DNA of 14,207 nt. It comes from JBAXHO01 sp037138855 (GTDB lineage: Bacteria; Patescibacteriota; Dojkabacteria; B142; OLB20). The notes under the pieces were generated by a model, which saw only the letters and a program-made list of their open reading frames with translations, ran no database searches and had not been told where the DNA came from. The stretch is from assembly GCA_037138855.1 (NCBI GenBank), contig JBAXHO010000043.1:1-14207 (forward strand), written 5' to 3'. Of this stretch, positions 5,924 to 12,348 are shown one piece after another (position 1 is the first letter of the stretch; each line of letters starts with the position of its first letter). Made by a program: the position numbers and the translations under genes.

Positions 5924-7402
5924 ATGAAACTAACAAACTCAGGTAAAGTGATTGAGATCAAAGATGGTATCGTCATTGCTGATGGTTTATCAGCTGTAGG
6001 TTACAACGAGCTGGTTACAATTACCAGTAAAAAAGGTGAAGTAGTCCAAGGATTGGCGCTTAATCTTGTGAAAGAAACCGTCGGAATTGTTGTGATTGGT
6101 GATTATGCTGGTTTAGCTGAAGGGGATTTGGTTACAGCGACTGGAAAATTATTATCAATTGAAGTTAATGAAAATATTTTGGGTCAAGTAGTTGATCCGC
6201 TTGGAAAAATACTGAAAACTAAAGATCAACCCAAATTAGAAAAAACGACGACCATGCCTTTACAAATAGTTGCTCCAGGGGTAATTGCTAGAGAAGATGT
6301 GTCCCGACCGTTGCAAACCGGGATTATTTCAATTGATGGCATGATTCCAATTGGTCGTGGTCAAAGAGAATTAATTATTGGTGACCGTCAAACTGGTAAA
6401 ACAGCAATTGCGATTGATGCAATTATCAATCAAAAACAGAGTAGCAAAGATCAGGGATTGCCTTTGGTGAAGTGTGTATATGTAGCAATTGGTCAAAAAA
6501 TTTCAAAAATTGCACAAATTGTTGCTCGTCTGCAAGATGAGGGAGCAATGGCTTACACCACAATTGTATTAGCCGGAGCGAGTGATTCAGCTTCTTTGCA
6601 ATATATTGCTCCTTACGCTGGTACAGCTATTGCTGAATATTTTGCGCAAAAAGGTGAAGATACTCTGGTAATTTTTGATGATCTTACCAAACATGCCTGG
6701 GCTTATCGTGAAATTTCGTTGTTATTGAGAAGACCTCCTGGTCGTGAAGCATATCCTGGCGATATTTTTTATCTACATTCTGCTTTATTGGAACGTGGTG
6801 TGCAGTTTTCACAAAAATTAGGTGGTGGTTCAGTCACCATGTTACCAATCATTGAAACTCAAGCTGGTGATGTATCAGCGTATATTCCGACGAATGTGAT
6901 CTCGATTACTGATGGACAGATTTATTTGGAAGCGGATTTATTTAACTCTGGGACAAGGCCGGCTGTCAATATTGGTCTTTCCGTTTCCCGGGTCGGGGGA
7001 AGTGCCCAGACAAAATCAATGAAACAGGTAGCTGGACAATTACGCCTCGATCTTGCTCAATATCGTGAATTAGCTGCATTTGCACAGTTTGGTTCTGATC
7101 TGGACGAAATGACCAAAAGCAAATTGGAACGCGGTTCACGTATGGTAGAAATATTAAAACAAGAGCAATATTCTCCTTATTCACTAGCAACTCAGGTAGC
7201 TTTAATTTTTGCCGGTACTAAAGGATATTTAGATGCTGTCAAGGGTGAAGATTTAAAACGCTGGTGTGCCGGATTTATCATGCATTTAGCTTCTGAAGGT
7301 CAGGCTCTCAGTAAAGAACTGGCTAAGGGTGCCAAAATTGAGGCTAAATTGGAAGAGCAATTAATTGCAATTATTAATAAGTATAATTCTTCGTTTATGT
7401 AG
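5924..7402 (+). CDS. atpA: ATP synthase F1 subunit alpha
   Basis: The non-catalytic nucleotide-binding subunit of the alpha3beta3 head; 492 residues. It shows the N-terminal beta barrel (from GKVIEIKDGIVIADGL), the Walker A GDRQTGKT with K159, PPGREAYPGDIFYLHSALLER, ETQAGDVSAYIPTNVISITDGQI and the arginine-finger segment SVSRVGGSAQTK. It ends in a helical domain with QYRELAAFAQFGSDLD. The barrel starts only six residues after Met1. Against E. coli alpha this removes the first 22 residues. An in-frame TAA five codons upstream, with no alternative start between, shows this is not a start-site error. In E. coli those residues form the helix that binds delta, which is also shortened here. It follows atpH by 17 bases and precedes atpG by three. 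Confidence 0.97.
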   Translation: MKLTNSGKVIEIKDGIVIADGLSAVGYNELVTITSKKGEVVQGLALNLVKETVGIVVIGDYAGLAEGDLVTATGKLLSIEVNENILGQVVDPLGKILKTKDQPKLEKTTTMPLQIVAPGVIAREDVSRPLQTGIISIDGMIPIGRGQRELIIGDRQTGKTAIAIDAIINQKQSSKDQGLPLVKCVYVAIGQKISKIAQIVARLQDEGAMAYTTIVLAGASDSASLQYIAPYAGTAIAEYFAQKGEDTLVIFDDLTKHAWAYREISLLLRRPPGREAYPGDIFYLHSALLERGVQFSQKLGGGSVTMLPIIETQAGDVSAYIPTNVISITDGQIYLEADLFNSGTRPAVNIGLSVSRVGGSAQTKSMKQVAGQLRLDLAQYRELAAFAQFGSDLDEMTKSKLERGSRMVEILKQEQYSPYSLATQVALIFAGTKGYLDAVKGEDLKRWCAGFIMHLASEGQALSKELAKGAKIEAKLEEQLIAIINKYNSSFM

Positions 7403-7405
7403 AAT

Positions 7406-8293
7406 ATGGCAGCATTAAAGGATCTCAAAACTAGAATCAACTCAGTTAAAAATACTGCTCAAATTACTAAGGCAATGCAAATGGTTTCTGCTTCCAAGAT
7501 GCAGAAAGCTCAAGAAGCAGCATTAGCAGCCATTCCATATGCCAATGGGATCTTTCAAATTGTGAATGAAATGGGCAATAAAATCACTGAATATCAGAGC
7601 CCATATTTACGAAAAAGTAAGCAGTTAAAAAATATTGCTATTGTAGTAATTGGAACAAGCAGAGGCTTTGTCGGCGGTGCGCTTACTAATCTGACAGCAG
7701 CAGTTCATACTTTGGCAAGTCAATTGGCAAGCGAACATTCAGGCGTCAAAATTCACGGAATTAGTTTACATAAAACTGGGCAAAGAATTTTAGCGAGTTG
7801 CGGAATTGCCAATGATTTTCATTTCGCTGAATTTTTTGGAATTACCAATACTACAGCTTTGACACCAATTTTTTCATTATTAACCGAGAAATTTGCTGTC
7901 AGTGCCTATGATGAAATTTATCTGGTTTATACCCATTTCATCAATACAATTGATCAACAGGCAGTGACTAAGAAATTATTGCCTTTGAGTTTGGCAGAGA
8001 TCATGGCAGAAGCAGATCAGCATCAGGAGAAAAATGCAAAAAAGGATTTTGTTTTTGAACCAGATATTAATAGTATTCTTGATCATTTGTTGCCGGAATA
8101 TTTTCAAACTCAAATATACACAGCAGTATTGGAAGCAGCAGCCTCAGAGCATTCTGCCCGGATGGTAGCGATGAAAAGTGCCACGGATAATGCGATAGAA
8201 TTAGAGAAGGAATTAACATTAAAATATAATCGTTCCAGACAGAGTGCCATTACTCAGGAAATTATTGAAGTAGTTAGTGGTTCTTTAAGTTAA
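7406..8293 (+). CDS. atpG: ATP synthase F1 subunit gamma
   Basis: The rotor shaft inside the alpha3beta3 head; 295 residues, near the usual 285-290. The N-terminal helix LKDLKTRINSVKNTAQITKAMQMVSASKMQKAQ (7-39) and the C-terminal helix with SEHSARMVAMKSATDNA and RSRQSAITQEIIEVVSG are highly conserved and together form the coiled-coil shaft. The central Rossmann-like domain includes IGTSRGFVGGALTNL in place of the common TDRGLCGGLN. The start follows the atpA stop by three bases, and atpD begins 18 bases after its stop. No unusual truncation is seen. Confidence 0.96.
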   Translation: MAALKDLKTRINSVKNTAQITKAMQMVSASKMQKAQEAALAAIPYANGIFQIVNEMGNKITEYQSPYLRKSKQLKNIAIVVIGTSRGFVGGALTNLTAAVHTLASQLASEHSGVKIHGISLHKTGQRILASCGIANDFHFAEFFGITNTTALTPIFSLLTEKFAVSAYDEIYLVYTHFINTIDQQAVTKKLLPLSLAEIMAEADQHQEKNAKKDFVFEPDINSILDHLLPEYFQTQIYTAVLEAAASEHSARMVAMKSATDNAIELEKELTLKYNRSRQSAITQEIIEVVSGSLS

Positions 8294-8311
8294 ATATTTT
8301 ATGAAATTATT

Positions 8312-9676
8312 ATGAACGGAAAAATTATTCAAGTAATGGGAGTTGTGATTGATGTAGAATTCACTGATCTCAAGTTACCGGACGTATTAGAAGCACTGGA
8401 AGTGGATAATCATGGTCAGAAACTAGTTCTCGAAGTGCAGCAACATTTGGGCAATTCTAGCGTCAGAGCTGTAGCCATGGGACCAACTGATGGCTTAAGA
8501 CGAGGTTTATCAGTTACAGCCACAAGTAGTCCGATTAAAGTACCGGTAGGCAAGAAAACACTAGGTCGCATGTACAATGTCCTTGGTGAAGCAATTGATG
8601 GTAAAGAAGAAACCAAAGGCGAACATTGGTCAATTCATCGTAAAGCTCCTGATTTTGATGCGCAGTCCACTAGAATTGAACTTTTGGAAACAGGTATGAA
8701 GGTAATTGATTTGATTTGTCCTTTTGTCAAAGGTGGTAAGATTGGTGCTTTTGGTGGAGCTGGTGTCGGCAAAACAGTGACAATTCAGGAATTAATTTAC
8801 AATCTGGCCACAGAACATGCAGGTTATTCAGTTTTTGCTGGTGTAGGTGAACGTACCCGTGAAGGTACAGCACTTTATAAAGAAATGGTTGATTCCGGAG
8901 TAATTGAGAAGACTGCCATGGTTTTTGGACAAATGAACGAGCCACCAGGAGTACGTATGAGAGTGGCGCTTTCAGGCTTGACTATGGCGGAATACTTTCG
9001 CGATGTTGAAGGTAGAGATTTGCTACTTTTTATTGATAATATTTTTCGTTTTACCCAGGCCGGTTCTGAAGTTTCAGCATTATTGGGAAGAATGCCTTCA
9101 GCTGTAGGTTATCAGCCTACACTGGCAGAAGACTTGGGATATTTACAAGAGAGAATTACTTCAACAATTAATGGATCAATTACTTCGATGCAGGCTGTTT
9201 ATGTGCCGGCTGATGATTTTACTGATCCGGCGCCAGCGACTACATTTGCTCATTTGGATTCGACTATTGTATTAACCAGAGCTTTAGCAGAGCAGGCACT
9301 TTTTCCAGCAATTGATCCGTTATTATCGACATCTACAGCATTAACTCCTGAAAATGTCGGAGAGGAGCATTATCGTGTCGCCCGTGGTGTCCAGCAAATT
9401 CTTCAGCGCTATAAGGAATTACAAGATATTATTGCTATCCTTGGCGTAGAAGAGTTGTCTGCGGAAGATAAATTAGTGGTAGCGCGGGCCAGAAAGATTC
9501 AACGTTTTCTTACACAACCAATGCATGTCGCTGAACAGTTTACTGGTCGCAAAGGCGAATATGTCAGCATTGCCGATACAGTTGATGGTTTTGCTAAAAT
9601 TTTGAATGGTGAATATGATCAAGTACCGGAAGTGGAATTTTATATGAAGGGGAATATTGAGCAGGTGAAAAAGTGA
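8312..9676 (+). CDS. atpD: ATP synthase F1 subunit beta (catalytic)
   Basis: The catalytic subunit that makes or hydrolyses ATP; 454 residues. Visible are the Walker A GGAGVGKT with K154, catalytic E180 and R181 in GVGERTREG, FGQMNEPPGVRMRVALSGLTMAEYFRD, and Walker B LLLFIDNIFRFTQAG with D242. Also present are SALLGRMPSAVGYQPTL, adenine-contacting Y354 in EEHYRVARG, and EELSAEDK in the place of the DELSEED loop. An oddity is residues 336-346, PLLSTSTALTP, where most F-type beta subunits have PLDSTSR. The conserved Asp and Arg are replaced by Leu and Thr. Everything else suggests a functional enzyme. The gene is followed by 145 bp of repeat-like sequence before atpC. Confidence 0.97.
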   Translation: MNGKIIQVMGVVIDVEFTDLKLPDVLEALEVDNHGQKLVLEVQQHLGNSSVRAVAMGPTDGLRRGLSVTATSSPIKVPVGKKTLGRMYNVLGEAIDGKEETKGEHWSIHRKAPDFDAQSTRIELLETGMKVIDLICPFVKGGKIGAFGGAGVGKTVTIQELIYNLATEHAGYSVFAGVGERTREGTALYKEMVDSGVIEKTAMVFGQMNEPPGVRMRVALSGLTMAEYFRDVEGRDLLLFIDNIFRFTQAGSEVSALLGRMPSAVGYQPTLAEDLGYLQERITSTINGSITSMQAVYVPADDFTDPAPATTFAHLDSTIVLTRALAEQALFPAIDPLLSTSTALTPENVGEEHYRVARGVQQILQRYKELQDIIAILGVEELSAEDKLVVARARKIQRFLTQPMHVAEQFTGRKGEYVSIADTVDGFAKILNGEYDQVPEVEFYMKGNIEQVKK

Positions 9677-9707
9677 GAACGGTGAACGGTGATCGGGAAT
9701 CGGGAAT
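9677..9707 (+). repeat. Degenerate 7-bp tandem repeat after atpD
   Basis: Immediately after the atpD stop come four seven-base units: GAACGGT, GAACGGT, GATCGGG, AATCGGG, followed by a partial AAT. The first two are identical. The block is GC-richer than its surroundings. It lies inside the operon between atpD and atpC. Confidence 0.6.
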
Positions 9708-9712
9708 AAAAA

Positions 9713-9805
9713 AAAAGTTAAGAGATAAGAATCTAAGAATAAGAGAATCTAAGAATTTAGAAATCTGGAAAATGAAAGATTAATTTTTTATTTTGAAGTT
9801 AAGAG
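9713..9805 (+). repeat. Direct repeats in the atpD-atpC gap
   Basis: AGAATCTAAGAAT occurs at 9728-9740 and again at 9744-9756, a 16-base period. AAGTTAAGAG occurs at 9715-9724 and 9796-9805, and also at 4770-4779 in the hairpin before atpE. The AATCTAAG core is one base from AATCTAGG, the reverse complement of the unit in the tandem array at 10629. This is slippage-like intergenic sequence with no coding potential seen. Confidence 0.55.
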
Positions 9806-9821
9806 GCTTGGTTTAAAACAT

Positions 9822-10214
9822 ATGAAATTAACTGTTATTTCATCATCACAAAATATCTTGGATCAGGATGGTGTGACTGAGGTTTCAGCACCGACTACTG
9901 AGGGAATGATTGGGATTTTGCCTGGTCATGTTAATTTGGTAACTAGTCTGCAGATTGGTGAACTCAGGGCGAAGGTAGATAATAAATGGATAAAGATTAT
10001 TCTCAATGGTGGTATTTTACAAATTGCCAATGATCAAGTTACTGTTTTAGCAGATGAAGCGAGCTTGAGTGAAGTACTTGTGAAAGAAGAAATTGAAGCA
10101 GCAATTGAGCGTGCAGAAAAGCAGATTGCTTCGAAGTTACCAGCTGTCGAGTTAATTGAGCTGGAAAAGAAATTGCGGTATGAAAAATTTAAGCGTGACC
10201 GGATTACTAGATAA
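9822..10214 (+). CDS. atpC: ATP synthase F1 subunit epsilon
   Basis: The central-stalk foot and regulatory subunit; 130 residues, a normal length. The N-terminal beta sandwich is complete, with APTTEGMIGILPGHVNLVTSLQIGELR (residues 23-49) as the family signature and GGILQIANDQVTVLADEA closing it. The C-terminal helical hairpin, which in many bacteria inhibits ATP hydrolysis, is present (VKEEIEAAIERAEKQI and on to the basic end FKRDRITR). It is last in the operon and separated from atpD by a 145-bp repeat-bearing gap, the largest within the operon. No strong Shine-Dalgarno sequence is seen; AGAGG lies about 15 bases upstream, which is far. Confidence 0.95.
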   Translation: MKLTVISSSQNILDQDGVTEVSAPTTEGMIGILPGHVNLVTSLQIGELRAKVDNKWIKIILNGGILQIANDQVTVLADEASLSEVLVKEEIEAAIERAEKQIASKLPAVELIELEKKLRYEKFKRDRITR

Positions 10215-10373
10215 TTATTCTGTTTGTTCAATTTTCCGTAGGCTTTCCAGCTCATTGCGTAACTCCCATATATCAGCTCTAATCTCCGCTTCACTATAGC
10301 GTAGTTCTTTGATCAACTCCCGATTGCATTGTTGCATTAATTTGGAAATGTGAGTGATGATGTAAGTGAACAT
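10215..10373 (-). CDS. Possible small hypothetical protein
   Basis: A 52-codon leftward ORF, abutting atpC tail to tail: its stop begins at the base after the atpC stop. The translation starts MFTYIITHISKLMQQCNREL and continues as a charged helix (ELRYSEAEIRADIWELRNELESLRKIEQTE) with coiled-coil character. I do not recognise a family. Support is the sensible amphipathic composition and the tight end-to-end fit. Against it are its short length and a start preceded only by A/T-rich sequence. Alternative starts are ten codons upstream (10403) or an internal Met giving 40 residues. Confidence 0.35.
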   Translation of the reverse strand: MFTYIITHISKLMQQCNRELIKELRYSEAEIRADIWELRNELESLRKIEQTE

Positions 10374-10596
10374 TGATGAAAAATAAAAAGTAAAAAGTAT
10401 CAAGTAGAAAAAACGGTCGTAGTGTCCAAAAATCTTTGGACTGTTAGCAATAAAATTAAAATATTAACGAGTTAACGGATTAACAAATTAAAAAGATAAA
10501 GTAGCTGGTATCTAGTATCTATAAGAACTAATAGAAAAAAACTAGAAGCTATAAGTTAATAGATAGAATAATTTTTTCTCATTCTCCTTTTCAATT

Positions 10597-10621
10597 TGCA
10601 ATTTCCAAATTTCAAATTGCA
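10597..10621 (-). repeat. 25-bp near-palindromic dispersed repeat, copy 2
   Basis: An inverted copy of the element at 818-842, matching at 23 of 25 positions. TGCAATTT (10597-10604) and AAATTGCA (10614-10621) are its perfectly complementary ends. It lies eight bases before the 8-bp tandem array. Confidence 0.65.
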
Positions 10622-10628
10622 CAATTTT

Positions 10629-10686
10629 CCTAGATTCCTAGATTCCTAGATTCCTAGATTCCTAGATTCCTAGATTCCTAGATTCC
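10629..10686 (+). repeat. 8-bp tandem array, unit CCTAGATT, seven copies
   Basis: Seven perfect consecutive copies of CCTAGATT (10629-10684) and a partial CC. Each unit contains the palindrome CTAG. No base varies between copies, which suggests recent expansion or correction. It is intergenic and about 130 bp before the UMP kinase start. Confidence 0.95.
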
Positions 10687-10788
10687 AGCTTTTATTATCT
10701 ATTCTATCCTTCATTTCTTAAAAAATTCTTAAATTTGCAACGAATATTGATTTTTATACTTACTATTTTTGCTTTTATACCATAAAAT

Positions 10789-10794
10789 TATAAT
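10789..10794 (+). promoter_or_regulatory. Probable promoter of the UMP kinase-secG group
   Basis: A perfect TATAAT lies 24 bases before the UMP kinase ATG. The expected -35 window (around 10766-10771) is only T-rich. The predicted start is about 10801, giving a leader under 20 bases with no Shine-Dalgarno motif. Confidence 0.5.
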
Positions 10795-10818
10795 GATTTC
10801 ATATGTTATGCTTATAAA

Positions 10819-11541
10819 ATGGAGAATTTAAAACAGGAAAATAAATACGTTGTTAAATTAGGTGGTTCTGCCGTTTCAGTTTCAGAGGAAAATATTTTTG
10901 ATTTTAATTATTTGAAGACTTTTAAAGCCACTTTAGAGGAATTGATCGCAGCTGGAAATAAATTTTTTGTTACTGTAGGTGGGGGATATACCATGCGGAA
11001 ATTTCGTGATCTGGCTAAGGCTGCAGGACTTAATGATGATCATGAATTACACTGGATGGGCACGACCACTTGTGTTTTCAATGCAGAAATTGTCAGGGCA
11101 TTTTGCCATGATATTGCTGATGCAGGTCTTTATAAATATGAGGATTATTATAGCCCGGAAAAGCTTGAGATCGAAAAGGGGATCAAAGTTGGTGGTGGCG
11201 GGAGACCAGGTCATAGTAGTGACGTAGATGCTATTTTAGCAGCAGAGAAAATTGGTGCCAAAAGTATTATTAGTTTAAAAAACATTGATAGTATTTATGA
11301 CCATGATCCCAAACAGTTTCCTGAGGCTAAGCCTGTCAGTGATCTTACCTGGGATCAATATTTAGATATTATCGGTAATGTGACGGTACATATGCCCGGT
11401 GGTAACTATCCGATTGATCCGGTGGCATCCCGTATGGCCAAGGCTGCAGGAATTTCATTTTATATATTAGGATCAAATGATCTGGATAACTTTATAAACC
11501 TGATAAAAAATGGTACATTTAAAGGTACTCTAGTTCATTAA
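10819..11541 (+). CDS. UMP kinase, archaeal-type (amino acid kinase family)
   Basis: Likely phosphorylates UMP to UDP with ATP in pyrimidine nucleotide synthesis. The 240 residues show the amino acid kinase fold: KLGGSAV (13-19) for phosphate binding, FVTVGGGYTMRKF (50-62), GTTTCVFNAEIV (81-92), GGGGRPGHSSDVDAIL (125-140) and LKNIDSIYDHDPKQFPEAKP (153-172) around the nucleotide. The pattern GGYxxRKxxxLAKxxGL and PGHSSDxDAxLxAE is closer to archaeal UMP kinases than to the bacterial hexameric PyrH. Another amino acid kinase substrate (glutamate or aspartate type) is less likely given the length and motifs. It is first of a plus-strand group, with the next ORF 14 bases downstream. Confidence 0.78.
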   Translation: MENLKQENKYVVKLGGSAVSVSEENIFDFNYLKTFKATLEELIAAGNKFFVTVGGGYTMRKFRDLAKAAGLNDDHELHWMGTTTCVFNAEIVRAFCHDIADAGLYKYEDYYSPEKLEIEKGIKVGGGGRPGHSSDVDAILAAEKIGAKSIISLKNIDSIYDHDPKQFPEAKPVSDLTWDQYLDIIGNVTVHMPGGNYPIDPVASRMAKAAGISFYILGSNDLDNFINLIKNGTFKGTLVH

Positions 11542-11555
11542 ATTTCTTTCTTTTG

Positions 11556-11975
11556 ATGCAGAAAAAAATTGCCATATTTTTACGAAACTTCCTGATTTTT
11601 TGGGTATTTATTGATATCATGCCTGGAATTGATGCTTTACACGGTAATGCCGGGATTATAATCGCTGCCTTGAGTTATGCTTTACTTGTTATACTAATTC
11701 CGACAGTTTGTCATTTTTTTAAATTTCCACTGAATATCTGGAGTAGATTACTTTTCGGAAGTGTATTGACAATTGGATTATTATTGCTGTTTCGTTCTGT
11801 GTTGCTTGGCTTCATTGATTTTAGTACAGGATACATTGGTGGTATGGATTTGATATTTGTGACTGTGCCAGTTTTGATTACACTCAATAGTGAAGTAATT
11901 GTGATAATTTTTGGTGCAATTATTGTGAATTTATGTAGTATAATTGCGGCTAGTCTTTCCAATAGTGAAATTTAA
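11556..11975 (+). CDS. Small multi-pass membrane protein
   Basis: A 139-residue, strongly hydrophobic protein with about four membrane segments (roughly 7-22, 32-53, 62-84 and 95-133). The layout, with IDIMPGI after helix one and FFKFPLNIWSRLLFGSVLTIGLLLLF, recalls the small four-helix membrane family often labelled YvlD or holin-like family 4. The match is by pattern only and weak. The ATG at 11556 is preferred over an overlapping TTG three bases earlier. It is 14 bases after the UMP kinase stop and 35 before secG, so it is probably in one transcript with both. No function can be given. Confidence 0.65.
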   Translation: MQKKIAIFLRNFLIFWVFIDIMPGIDALHGNAGIIIAALSYALLVILIPTVCHFFKFPLNIWSRLLFGSVLTIGLLLLFRSVLLGFIDFSTGYIGGMDLIFVTVPVLITLNSEVIVIIFGAIIVNLCSIIAASLSNSEI

Positions 11976-12010
11976 TAAATTATTTTTTTTTACTTATTTC
12001 TTTTCTTAAA

Positions 12011-12244
12011 ATGGATCTTAAAAAAATTCTTAATATTTCAGAACTGGTAATTAGCGCCCTGGTCATTATTAGTATCTTGCTGCAACAGCAAGGATCAGGA
12101 CTGGGTTCAGTATTTGGTGGTGGTGGTGGTGAAAGCTATCGTTCTAAAAGAGGCGCAGAAAAGATTTTATTCAATATCACAATTATCCTGATTATCTTGT
12201 TTGTCAGTAATGGTATTGCCATTGCTATTTTGAATTCGAAATAA
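12011..12244 (+). CDS. secG: Preprotein translocase subunit SecG
   Basis: The small accessory subunit of the SecYEG protein-export channel in the inner membrane. The 77 residues contain two membrane helices (about 8-26 and 51-72) joined by the family signature: SILLQQQGSGLGSVFGGG (21-38), then RSKRGAEKILFNIT (44-57). The double-glycine FGGG stretch and RGAEK motif are diagnostic. Length is normal for the compact bacterial form. It lies 35 bases after the membrane protein gene and 104 bases before the solute-binding protein gene, whose product would need Sec for membrane insertion. No Shine-Dalgarno motif precedes the ATG; the leader is T-rich. Confidence 0.95.
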   Translation: MDLKKILNISELVISALVIISILLQQQGSGLGSVFGGGGGESYRSKRGAEKILFNITIILIILFVSNGIAIAILNSK

Positions 12245-12348
12245 TTGCATTGCCTCAGTACGTTTAATATTCATTACGAATTCACAAATTACTGAGTGAT
12301 CAACAGCTAGAGTCAAGGTAGATATTTTGCATTAAAGTTTTTGTCACT

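Larger units (their letters stand above)
10404..10788. other. Noncoding repeat-rich gap
   Basis: About 385 bp in which I see no credible gene or RNA gene. It contains stuttering words such as TTAACGAGTTAACGGATTAAC (about 10464-10484) and TATCTAGTATCT (about 10510-10521). GATAGAATA near 10562 has an inverted partner TATTCTATC near 10700, on the other side of a 25-bp palindromic repeat and an 8-bp tandem array. The right end carries the promoter of the UMP kinase gene. Confidence 0.6.

Noticed and set aside
10629..10686. CRISPR array or iteron origin
   Set aside because: Units are 8 bp with no spacers, and there is no replication initiator gene or AT-rich/DnaA-box arrangement beside it.
12254..12296. 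Seven-pair inverted repeat between secG and the binding-protein gene as a terminator
   Set aside because: The loop is 29 bases and no U tract follows.
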